Shown here piece after piece: positions 23,871 through 36,100 of a DNA stretch of 64,000 bases; the first letter of the stretch is position 1, and every line of letters begins with the position of its first letter. Location of the stretch: contig NC_036455.1 in assembly GCF_002775205.1 (NCBI RefSeq), positions 472,501 through 536,500 on the forward strand, read 5' to 3'. The position numbers and the translations under genes are program-made. This DNA comes from Xiphophorus maculatus (lineage: Eukaryota > Chordata > Actinopteri > Cyprinodontiformes > Poeciliidae). Below the pieces are notes generated by a model. It did not search any database. It was not told the origin of the DNA and worked only from the letters and a program-made list of their open reading frames with translations.

Positions 23871-26040
23871 CTATTAGAACAAATTTATTCTCCTCTGGTA
23901 TTGCTGCATAAATATTAATTAAATATTAATATTCATTTGATATATCTACATGAGAGAAGCTTGGCAATTTTAATTCTAAATTGATCATATTTATTGATAT
24001 TCTTTAACACTATTGATGACACTAATGACACCACACATGACCACGTTAGTCTTTATTTATTCCTGCTTCTGACCAATAAAATTATAGTGAGATTTATAAA
24101 CAGCTATTTTCTAGTTAGCTGTTTATAAATCTGTATTGTATTGTAGACTGATATAAAATACAGTGATTTCATATCAGTTTAATAAAACACATAATAACAA
24201 ATCAAACGACTTTAGCTTTTTCATTTATATATTGGTGTTTTAATGACTTGAGAAAATTGTGTAACTATTACTAGAAAAGTAGTATACATATAGTAATAAA
24301 ATTACAGCAATATTATTATTATTATTGACAATTCCTCCACTGTCTGTAATTATTATCATACTTATAATTATTATTATTGGGATAATATATCAACATATGC
24401 CGTTATAAGCAATAGCTTATAGAAAAAAATATGGATGTACAATATAAATACAAAATAGTAAAATATATTTGGAAAAGTATTTGCATTTTGTAAATATTTT
24501 ATACATCGATATTCCTTTGTTATTCTAAAAAAGGACATTTTATAAATTTTTATAGACTACTGGCTGCATTAATACAATGGTTCTTGGTCAACTCTGAACC
24601 TGACAAAAATAAAATAAAACAGTGGCATTAGCTTTTAAACTGACATAATTTATTGACATACATACACAATTTTATGTCGCTTAAACTAAAGTGTAATACC
24701 AACTAAAAGGCTTCAGCAGTCCAAAGTAGTATATTTATGTAAATATACACATTTGTCATCTTAAATGTGTATATTTTGAGACCCCCTACTTTTTTAGATT
24801 CCCTACTTTGTATGTTTTGATCCGTATTGTACTTCATCTCCACACTTTAAGAAACAGTGGTCTACCAAAGAAACAATTTTTGTCTCTAAATTACTTTAAC
24901 GAAGTAAAGAGTAATAATTTGTCTTATTTTTGTGATGTGCATTGAGCATTGATTAATCTTCTTTACATAAAAACTTTGACTTTGAATTATGTTAAGTGGA
25001 TTTTGTTCAGCCAACAACTACATGTACCAAAATATGAATAAACTGAATCAACCTTCATCTTTCCCTGGATAAAATGAATCTATTTTTAGACTTATGTAAA
25101 GAACTGTAGCAGATCTGTCTATCAAATAAGTTTGTTTCTACTTGATGTTAATGCAATGTATTCCAGCAGAGGGCACTGTTTCACGATAGCCTTTCTCTTC
25201 GCGTGTATGTCTCTTCATGGGTAATACTTGACATACTTTTGAATATACTTTATGTACTGCTTCTAATTAATAGTTTTACACACAGTGTGTAAACAAGAGA
25301 GGGACTTACCCCACGGTCTGGGTACAGTAAGACGGAGGGCATTATGTCCAGCTGGCTTAATTGGTCTGGGGCACTGTCATTTCTTGTTAACAATGTGAAG
25401 GATTGTTTTCCACAATAAAAAAAAAAAAAATCCATGTAAAAAACCCCCAAAAAACAAACAAACAAAAAACAAAGAGAAAGGAAGAAAAAAAGATTCTGCA
25501 AGAGCTGCACATCTTACAAGTTGGTATTATAAGAGCCCTTGAACCAGCCTTTGGGTTCTTTGCAAGCTCTGAATAAGTCACACCTTATTAATCAGATTGA
25601 GCCATGTAAGTACCAATAAATACTGTAAAAATATGTTTGCAAGTGCCCAGTAAAAACCTTTATGTACTGTGTGGTAAGTCACACTTGTTACCCAGGACAG
25701 TTACAGCCTGGTACCTACCCACAAGTACATGGTAAGACCTGCCAAATGCATCTCTTGAGAAGTTAAACACCTACAGCCCAAGGTTCCATAAAATACAGTT
25801 GAAATATTTTGTCAGCCCAAGTATTCTCACCACATACTACACCCACATCTGTACAAGTACCTCATTAATACAAGTATCTCCCCATCAACATAAGTATCAA
25901 GAAAGCACCCTTTAAGTTCCAGGTAACTTGTCACACTTAATTATAAACAGCTCATTGGCCTATGTTACTTGCTATAAGCAAGATTTTTTTCAAGTAGAAT
26001 TGTGCAGGAAGGCAATGGTACCTGAAAATGGGTGAAAGTT
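23870..26040. other. zbtb10-tpd52 intergenic region, AT-rich
   Basis: No coding signal. Contains a perfect 17-bp inverted repeat at 24090-24132 (arms 24090-24106 and 24116-24132, 9-base loop) and an A-rich run near 25416-25430. No known repeat family identified. Confidence 0.6.
24090..24132. repeat. Perfect 17-bp inverted repeat
   Basis: The arm AGATTTATAAACAGCTA (24090-24106) is repeated as its exact reverse complement at 24116-24132, with loop TTTTCTAGT. A second small inverted pair (ACTGATAT/ATATCAGT) follows within 50 bp. Confidence 0.85.
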
Positions 26041-26053
26041 CTGGCTGGGCATC

Positions 26054-26632
26054 TTCAATTCAATTCAATTCAAAAATGCTTTCTTAATCCCAAAGACAAA
26101 TTAAATGTTGCTGAAACTCTTATTATCCTAGGTTCTTCAAATAGTTGTAGATCCTGATGACCGGGGATAGGAAGGATTTCCTGTAGTGGTCTGTATTACA
26201 GCAAATCTGGAGAAGCCTCTGACTGAAGACACTGTTGTTGTAAAGCAGTTGAGACATGAAGAGTATCCCCTGGGTTGTCCATCATTTTCTTGATTTTATG
26301 AAGATCTTTGCACGATAATCTCCAGGGGCTCCACAGTAGGCCCTAGAATAGAACAAGCCTCCTTTTTTATCTGGCTGTTTAGCCTTATCAAGTCATTGGC
26401 TCTGATGATGCTACCCGAACAGATGATGACAGAAGAGATTATATTACATCCCTACAAGTACCCCTATAAGTTTGTTTTCTGCAACAAACTTATAGAACAT
26501 ATGCAGCTTCTTGCAGAAAATACTGAATGAATAAGCTTCCTCAAGAAGCACAGTCTGCTCTGCCCCTTCTTGAAGATGCCTTCACTGTTGCTTCTCCAGT
26601 TTAGTCTGTTGCCCAGGTGATAACCGAGGTAT
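26054..26632 (-). mobile_element. 3' end of a decayed LINE (jockey/L2/Rex1-like)
   Basis: On the minus strand the sequence preserves the C-terminal region of a non-LTR retrotransposon reverse transcriptase: decayed Y-L-G-x-x-x-x-N-R-L-N-W, then KKGQSRLCFLRKL, and finally DHYRKSFLSPVIRIYN. The 3' tail is a GGATTAAGAAAGCATTTTTG-type end running into (TTGAA)n, seen on the plus strand as TTCAATTCAATTCAATTCAA at 26054-26073. It is 5'-truncated and full of stops and frameshifts. The clade is uncertain. Confidence 0.7.
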
Positions 26633-26956
26633 TTATGTCACTTTCTCTGTTTTGATAACGATAAAACTTTAAAATTTACTTTTGTGCACTTCTGTCTTTG
26701 TTTGAGTGTAATACCTCTTTAAAGTCACAGGTAACATCTATAAAGTAGAGTTTATCTTGAATAAAATGTGAATACTTTAAATTTAACCCAGCACAGCGTA
26801 TGTTGATTATGCTGTATCAAACATATATTTTTTATGTTAGTTTTGTAAAAAAAAAAAAAAAAAAAGTCCATAAGATGACTTCCCTTTCATTTGCTATGCT
26901 CTTGATAGTGTAAAAATTCAACCCACGTGCATCTCTTTGTTTACACTCCTGCGTGT

Positions 26957-26964
26957 TGACGTCA
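26957..26964 (+). promoter_or_regulatory. tpd52: Full CRE (TGACGTCA) in the upstream tpd52 promoter
   Basis: A perfect palindromic CREB/ATF site 132 bp before the first tpd52 ATG. Nearby are a CCCACCCC GC/KLF-type box, GCCTGGCAAC (RFX half-site like) and CTTCCG (ETS-like), all in a GC-richer patch at about 26930-27060. Their use in vivo is inferred. Confidence 0.5.
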
Positions 26965-27095
26965 CCTAGAACCCCACCCCGTACGGCGGGCTGCCTGGCA
27001 ACATGACGGAGAGACCAGGAAGACCTTCCGCGGTGAAGTTAGCAACCTGCACACCCTGGACTTAAAAACGACCAGAAACATCTCTCGACCACACA

Positions 27096-27114
27096 ATGGA
27101 GGGCGAAGAAAAAG
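27096..27114 (+). CDS. tpd52: tpd52 first coding exon, short isoform
   Basis: The ATG (CACACAATGG, good Kozak with A at -3 and G at +4) is followed by MEGEEK and the donor AAAG|GTAAAC in phase 1. This fits the phase of the shared exon at 40089. It corresponds to the short N-terminus of human TPD52 (MDRGEQ-type). Nearly 13 kb of intron follow. Confidence 0.88.
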
Positions 27115-30100
27115 GTAAACACTTTATTGCATTTTATTTGCTCTGTTAGTATTGTTATTGATGGTTCTCATCTGGTTTTCTTTACTCAAAAGTTCACAAA
27201 CTAGCTAAAAAGTTTGTATTGCGGCTGAATCTTGAGGCATGACAACATATGCTGCTTTTTGAAAAAGTGATGTAAGTAAAGTGACAATAAACTAACAACA
27301 TGTAGACTTTAGCAGCCTATTTTTAACACTGTTTCCAAATTAGAGTTTCAGCCTTACAAAAAATAATACGGAAGTTTGATGTTCCACACCTTTTACCCCC
27401 GCATGTAGTTGTCAGATGGGCTACTTTAGTGGAAATATCAACGGGGAAGGTATATTAAGATGTTCAGGTTAAAATACGGATTATGGTTTTGATAGCTACT
27501 AAAAAGTCAATCAAAAAGAAGTGTTTTAATAAATAAAACGATAAGTTACGCTGGAAGCAGTCACACCTGTTTGACTGTAAATATTCTTGCAAGTAACGCG
27601 TTCCTGTTTAAAACATTGTGTTTTGGGATAAAGCAAGCTGAATATATACTACAAGCAATATTTCATCTTCTCTGGCTTCCTGAATATTTCTCTAACATTT
27701 TATCCGTCTACACTTAAACCTCTTTTATGAGACCCTGGGCTTTGTTAGCTGGAGAAAAATAAATGTTGTAAACAGGGGCAGTTGGTTGTAGTTCTGCTGA
27801 TTACATAGAAGCAGGTGACAGAAGTTTGTTTGTGATCATCTAGTAGAAGCTGAGTATTACCCTTAATTAAAATAAAAACATCTCCCGTCCAGTTTTTTCT
27901 GTATGTAATTTTCTGATGTATGTGTGCCTTTAAAGCAACAGAACACAAAATATGTAGGAAATTCATGTTGAAACAGTAGACACAGCCTGATACAGATTTA
28001 ATATAATTTTGTTTACGTTCTTTGTGCAGTTAGTTGAGGTAAGAGTTATAAGCTAAATCATTTCAATGACTGTGTGAGGTTACTCCTATGACAGCTTACT
28101 GTATCATCTTATGCTACAAAAACTGTACTAGCATGCATCAAATATCCAGTATTTGACAAATCTTAAATGTGTTTTGGAAAAACCAGCACAGTTTAACGAA
28201 ATCTAGAGATGCACAAATTAGTTTTTTTCTGTTCAATAATTTCTGGGGGGTTTTAAGTCTGACCTGTTGGTTCAGACTGATTTATTTTCTTTGTTTATTC
28301 TTTTTAGGAGTAACACATCAAACTGGAAAAAACGTATTGCAGGTTTTGTAATAGAGGCAATAGTTTATAATCCAACAGCAAATGAATGAATTACAATGTT
28401 TTTCCCAGTTATGAATCAAATAAACCAATCATTATTGAACTGCAATTCAAAACAAACATTTTGATGAACTCATAGTCTTAGTTGATGCACTTGTTGACTG
28501 TAAATGTTCAGTTTTTCCTTTTTTGATGCATACATTGAATGTGGAAGAGAACAAATTCAAAATTTATGATCAAGGGATAATTGGCTGTTTGGTGCATTAC
28601 TATCCAATCACAAATGTTTTGCCTTGTAATATAAGTGGATGCAATATTACAATAAAATATGGCTTACATGTACTTTTTGGCAGACTATTATATTTGAAGT
28701 GTCATTTGTCAGCAGACTGAATAATATATTTTACCAGCTTGATTCACATTGAGATTTATAGAGTATGTTAGAATTTAGAGACCCAAACTCTTAAGAGCAT
28801 AAAAATTGCCAGGATATTATAATAATTTAAAAGGAAGGGAAGATTAAAAAGTTATTGACACCAATATCATGATCCTGAAATTCTATCAATAATATTGTAG
28901 TTGAATATTCTTATTGTTATGAAATTTGAAAGTGAGAAACACTCCACAAATGAATACTTTTGTGGGGTTCTTTGTTCATACTGTTATTCATAAGAATAAA
29001 AATGTTGATAAGGTTGATCAACTGTCAATTTATGTAATTATTGCACGATATAAATCCAGTACTTTCAGAATTAAGCTTTTATTTTTTGCAGCAGCGGCTA
29101 ACAAAAGTAAAGTTAAAAGTCATTCTTCCTCTCTGTCACTTTAAACACGGTCACTTTTGTGTTCCCCTTTATGGAAATGTGCACTCTCACTCCAACAGAC
29201 ATTCATTTTTATTTTTTAACATGTCCAGATATCCAATGTTAGATGTGTACTGTCTAGTACGGCATAAAGCTACTTATACAGTGGTTTATCTGAATACCCC
29301 TCTGTTTGTTTATTCTTTAATTCTAAGCTAAAATTCTCATTTAGGGGAAGGTATAGATCATCTCATTGCACAGGATTGCTTTAAACTGTTACAGTTTAAA
29401 AATTGTAAAATGTTATGCGTAAGTATAAAGTATTTTTAATGACAAGCACAAACAGTGATGGAGGACACCAGATTTTTCTCTAGTATGGAAAAACTTTTCA
29501 CCCACATCTCAATGCGCGCTGCTGGTTAGCGTCCTGAAAGATTGCAGCTGCACTTTCTCACCTCATCCCACTAACAAGGTAGATAAATGTGGGTGTTTGG
29601 TAATATTTTCCGACACATAAAACAGAGACCTACCAAAATGATTCAGTTTATGAAGTGTTTATTTTAAATTGCTGGTTATGCCTATGGATGAAAAATAGTC
29701 AAAACAATAATTAGATTTAAAAAAAAAATAATTATTTACTCATATGCTGTAGTGTTTTTACACAGTAATGATACGTTGTTTTTCTCTTTTTAAATTCGCA
29801 ATACATTTTTGTTTTCAATGTTTGTTCAAAGAACATTCAGTAGTGGGACTAAGGGTTATATTACAAGCAGCCCACGCCTCATAAAATGTGTCAGTCATGT
29901 AGACCTCTCTATTTCACTCATCATTTAGTTTTCCCTTTGAAATGTGTTTCAGATGAAGCCTTGTGGTTATGCAGATGAAGTGAAATCAGGTTATCAGGTT
30001 GTAGTAGGAGTAAGGTTAGTGCATACTGAGCAGTTGGTAGTTTTTAAGAGGTCCCTTTTTTCTTATTATGTGTGGGAAAGATGACCTATTTGCTTAGAAG

Positions 30101-33100
30101 CATCTCTTTCTTTGAGTGATCAGTTCTTTGCACCGTTTCTTTATGTTCAATGTGTTTAAAAAGGAGCTATCGAGCGTACTTTGATAACTTGATTTGTATA
30201 CAGTGGGAAGATTAGGCTCTAATCAACATTTCATTCTTCGTTGCTGTACCAAGCAAACATTAAAAACTATGAATGAAAGTTTTTTTTTTCTTTTTTTTTA
30301 AAAGTTGTGTTAAGCTGTGTCTCCTATGTTGTGTGGGTATTTTCTATTTCTGTGGCCACTGACCTTTACATTCAGAATCAAAAACAAGACAGTCAGGGTT
30401 TCTGTCCATTGTTTTTCGACTGGCTCACCTAATAAGGTTGATCATGAGTGCAGATCAACAATTTTGCTTCATTAGATTTGTATGAAGAACAACTGACTGC
30501 TTTCATTTGTCAGAGAAAGTATCTCACAGTCAAGAGCCCCAAAGCTGGTTTGTTTTAAGAAGAAATCAGTTTAGCAGAACCAGATTTTATAAAATGCATT
30601 CTGATGTTAGAGGTTTCATGGCACATCATTGCAGCCTCATGTGAGAATTTATTACAATCCCTGCCAAACTTTTAAATTCATATTGATGTGTTTCGCTTCT
30701 TTTAGGGCCCAATTTCACAATCATCTGCTTGTTTTGTTTATTTGTTTAACATCTACAGCAGCTACAGTGTATTTCACATTTATTAACATCCTTGGTATAG
30801 ATGTGAAAAACTAACAACTGTAGAATAAATCAGCCTGCAATAGCATAAATCCTACACAGAAAAAATTGCTGCAGGTTTTCTTTTACATATCTTCACAAAA
30901 AAGGTCTAAAAATTTTTAAAGCTGTGTTTGTAATTACACATAGAAAACTGCCCCTTCAAGTCAGTAAAATTAAGTCAAATATGTTGTAGATATGTTGTAG
31001 CGCCGAACTGCCTGCCTATATATTCACTCTTTTGTCATGTAAAAAATGTCATTAATCAAAGACATTTGCTGCACATTCCAAGTTACGCTTTTAAGATATC
31101 TTAGAATGTGCAGCAAATGTCTTTGATTATAGATCCAGATTTACAAAGGCATAAATTCATTTGCTGTTTTTAGACCTTTCTACTGAAGTTGTCATTCAGA
31201 TGTGAGGTTTGGCCTGGCAGTGCCGTCAGCTGAATGAGAGCTCTTAAATCACGCAGACAACCAACATGACACTGTGGAGAGACTCTTAAAGTTTCTCTCT
31301 CTGCCAAATGGAGCACAGTGTGCAGCCTGTAAATTATAATTCCTAAATAACTGAAGATTTAATTGTGTAATTTGATCTCATTTGGGGGGAGGGAGGGTGT
31401 TGTTTTTTAGACATTCTTGGAGGAGATGACTTAGATAGACTCTGCTGCTTAGACCTAATCATTTATAACAGAGATACTGGAATTTCTGGTCCCGTTTTTT
31501 TTTTTTTTTTTAACACTCTTCTGTTGTTATCCTGCATGACTGAAGACAACTATCTAGTACTTCTTGGCATGCAGAATGGTGGCTTTTTCAGCATGGATGC
31601 AGACTCTTAAGTAAATACAAAACTGGGATACTTTCTTTTCCGCTTTAATGACTTAAAAAACTTTAACAGGAATTGAGATGGAGATTATGTCCTGTAATTA
31701 ACATTACAGAGGAGAATGCTAAGGTGCTTTCATTAGTCATATTTCACAAAGTAGTGTGTAATTTATTATATGTACTTGAGTTGTATTGAACACTGCAGCA
31801 GCTTTTTCTGTTTCCATTTTGATATTGTGGAATTGGTTAAATTAGATTTTTTTCTTTCATTTGAAGCTAAAGTTGAATGTTTTCTTGTGCTTGAGATTTA
31901 CCTGATTTTATTTATTTGTTGGAATTATTCAATTTAATGCATTTTTTTTACATTATTGCTGAGTTTCTCAACTCGTGTTTAAAAAATTGCAATTGTAATT
32001 AATTTTAATACTCAATAATTCACAATCATAAATATTAATTCTGATAAATTCCAGTTTTGTTTTTAAAAAATGTTTTATTTTCCACATTTGATGGCTAGCT
32101 AGATGATCGTACTCTGAAAACGTCCTTAATAATTTAAAAAGATTTTTGTATAAAATTGCAGTATATGTGTTTTGAACTTTTTCACAATGTGTCCTTAATC
32201 TTTTTAATACATTTTTGGGGGGATTTTGTGTGATAGGCTAACACTTAGTAGTGGACAATTGTTGATTTTATTTTATTTTTTTCAATATTCTTACAAGTAA
32301 AAACCAATTTAACAGATGGTCTGCATTTGTATTCAGCCAAACCGAGTAAATACTAACAGGCTTGCATTTTACGTCAGTTTGTCATATTCTTGTTTTTATG
32401 TTTGTGTTTTTGTAAAGCACTTTGCGATTTTTAATGTCTGTGATAGGTGCAATATAAATCAATTTTACTTACTTTTCTTAGCTTAATGACTTTGTATCTG
32501 CAACTACAGCACATCTGCTTGGAGTGTTTGCTCCTCCTTCTTTGAAAAATAGCTCAACATCAGTCGGACTGGATGGAGAGAATCTTTGAACAGCAGCTTT
32601 TAAAAAAAAATTCCAGATTCTGGATTTGATCTTACTTCTGGATTTTTATTAGGCTAGTCTAATGGATAGGTGTGCATGTATTATTAGTTCTTTCCCTGGT
32701 TTAACACACCTGAATCAAATAGTTGGAAATGGTTTGTTAGATAGAACAAGATATGGTTGGATTCCTCTAGTTTAGGGGTGGGGTGGGGGTGGGGGTGGGG
32801 GGGGGGGGGGGGGGGGGGGGGGCTTTGTTTGTTTGTTTTGGGGTTTTTTTTTTTAACCATCCTCCTTTATAAACTTGCATTGGAAACACACGTACAGTCT
32901 CTCTGCTCCATTTACGACTTTTCTTATTATTTTCCCATGATGCACATCTCATGGGAGCTCTGTGGGTCCAGTTCTTGCAGTCATTCATGTCCCATGATTC
33001 TTGTTTTAGGCCAATCATGTGACAGGCTATGCCTCAAATAGTGGGGTAATTGATCTCATGCTGTGCTTCGTTAAGCACTTTAAGATGGCTGTTTGTTCCC

Positions 33101-36100
33101 TGTTACAGTCTAGGCGGATGCTATCTGTTCAAATCCCGGTCATGAATGTTAATCTGAAATGTAGCATAATTTATGACTTGAATGTAATTCTTTTAAAGAT
33201 TCTGTGAGTTGTACTAAATTTACTACTTTTTAACAATTGTCATGTGAATTCGTTGTTTTGCTGGTCAAGTTGAGTGCAGATTGAAGTTAAGTTTGAGTTT
33301 AAACCTAATCTCTATGACAGTTAGCTTCTAAAATATATATAAATATTTGTTTTTCTAGTTAAGATAGAAACAATCATTTGAAAATATGCATTCTGCCTCA
33401 ATGGAGTTGATTTTATAAATTCAGCTATCACATAATCCGGTCATTATCTGAACTCTACTTGAACCTGAATGCATGAGGATGTAATTCAGTCATTTAATTC
33501 AAGTGACCCGTCCCTGAGCTCTGGGGTTTGACCCCCAGATCTAAAGGTTTTCTCTCTCTCGCAGGTCACCAAGGTTGAAGAGTTTGTGTGGAGTAGCCAG
33601 TGTAATTTGGGAACTTGTCATGGCTGACCAGCTACTTCCCCTTTGAGCTGACGTTTCTGACTGGAAATCCACGTTGTCAAAGTTTAGATCATCAAAAGCA
33701 ACAGCGTCATGCTTTTCTGTAGCAGGGGTAGAAAATCTGGTCACATCTGATCTGATGGGAGGATCATGGAGCTAAATTTAGAAAAATCCTGAAAGAAAAT
33801 CTGTTTAATGCTGTAGAAGATGTTAGACTGGAGAAGAGGTTCCCTTTCCAACAGGACACCTGCTCTGAGAATACAGCTGGAGTTACAACAGACTGGTTTA
33901 GGTCGAAGCATAATCATGTGTTAGGATGGCCTTGTCAAAGTCCTGACCTAAATCCAGTCGAGATTCTGTGTTGGGCGTTTTCATGATGCTCTTTTGTCAT
34001 TCTGACTCAGCTTGAGCAATCCCTGGTGAAGACACAGTGGATGTAGAAACATTAGTCTGCCTTGGTGTTGACATGTTCATCAGTAGTTCCCAGCCCCAGT
34101 TTGTCTTCTGAGTTTGAGTTATTTGGCAAAGATGCATGCACTTTCTTTTTCTTTTACTATTACATATCTTGAAACGTGAACATAAATTCCACTTGACAAT
34201 TCTGCTGAATGTGTTGATACAATGACATAAAATCCCAATAAAACATATTCACGGGGTAGTTTTGCAAAGCATTGCGTTTTAGGCAACATTTTTACTTGCT
34301 CCTCATCAGGACATTATTTGGTTATGAGTTGTGTCAAATGCATCTTTACATATTTATTTTCGATATGAGCTATGTATTTGTTTTCTGCAAGTAGCAGCAC
34401 TGCTGTTGTGTTAAAAAATAACTGAAATATTTATGAGCACCAGCTAAACCTCATATTTTAGCAGCTAAAATATGTATATTTTGCCACAATTACATTCTTA
34501 GCAACAAACTGAGTTTTCGTCTGCTCAGCTGTTGCAGGTTCAAGATGCAGGTAGAAACTGACTGCTCTGTTGCATAAAAATGCATTGATTGAATCCTTTT
34601 ATATTCTGCTTTAAAATGAAATAATTCTGTTGAGTAATGGTCAGGTAAAACCAAAAATTGTACATTTGTTTCAACGAGTTTTTTCTATCTAACTTTGGCA
34701 CAGTTTATTAAAAAAAAAAACTCCTCAGTTCTTGTGTTTAGCCAGTACAGAGTCTGTGTTTGTTGCTTAATCGAAGGATTTCCTCAACAGGCCAGTGTGG
34801 ACCCGCTTGTCTGAAACCTTAGAAAAGACGAATAGTTTGAGCCGTGTTGAAGGATCTCACCAGTGATTCATGTTTCTAAGTCTAAAACTGTGACCTTTAT
34901 TATTTAAAAATTGTGATGAAACAATTTCACTGACCTGATTATAAATTAAGTCTACACTGATCAGCAAAACAATATAGCAGATGAGGTAAATAATGCTGAA
35001 AATTTCTTCGTCATGGCACCAGATGTGAATGACAGCAAGTGAATATTCCATGCTGGGTTGTGTTTGAAACAGGAAAAACGGGAGGGGCTTTGAGGGAGTT
35101 TAACAAGAGCTGATGTGTGACGGTGCCAATGCCATGACTGGATCAGAGCTTCGTGTTGGGGTCTTCCCAGTCTGCAGGGATTGATGTTTATTTAAAGGTA
35201 GTCCAAGTAAGGAATGGTGCTGAACTAGCATCAGGGTCTTGTGTGGACAAGCTTGCGTTACCGACTCGACCTCTAAATTTTCCAGATCTCATTCCAGTGG
35301 AGCATCAGCAGGATGGGCTTGACAAATGTGTCTGTTTTGTGGAGGCTTCATCTTATAGCTTACAGGACTTGAGTGTGCCAGAGATGATGAGGCTGCACAG
35401 TAATACATGTACTGTATATGTGTGACTACAGCCTGTAATATTCACACTTATCTATTTGTAGCTTCAGTTATGCCAAAGCTCATTAAATTGGTAGGAATAT
35501 TGTAAAGGGAACAAAGAGGAAAACTAAAGAGGAAGTGACTCTATCATGATTGGTGTTGTCACAGCAATGTTCAGTAAATGTGGTGCAGGTCTTATACCTA
35601 CCAGGATGCCATTCTCCTCACCTCGTCCTTTAGTTGCACTGACTTTTCTAAACTAGACCAAATGGTTCCAGCATCAGAAAACTGTGGCAGCGTGCATGAG
35701 CCAGAAGACATTACAAACTAAGAATATAGTTTCAAAATGATCCAGGTATTACTATTTAACAAGCTGTTTTAGTGGCCAGTTGGAGCAAAAATTTAATGAT
35801 AAATAAAAACGTTAACAAAGCAGCAGCTGATGTGTTTTCCTCTTGGATCAGCATAAATGGCTCATAATCTGGCATCTGCTGTGATGACACAGAAACTCTC
35901 AGTGAAACCAAAGCAGAAATACATTAGGTGCCTTTATTAAGTTTGTTGCAAAAAGGAGACCAATGGAATATCAGAAAGGTGATTATAAAATTATCTCTGA
36001 TTTGTACGTAATCTAGAAATGGATTTCTTAAAAAAAACATCATGATTTATTTACTTTTCTCCACTGATCTTTAAAATGTTCAAATGTCTCCCTGTGATAA

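Noticed and set aside
33541..33744. Minus-strand 67-residue open frame in tpd52 intron 1
   Set aside because: No similarity I recognise, no splice context, and it lies between transposon fragments.
35153..35425. 90-residue open frame in the tpd52 intron
   Set aside because: It reads as a decayed Tc1-like transposase (PDLIPVEH...LDKCV), so it is transposon debris.
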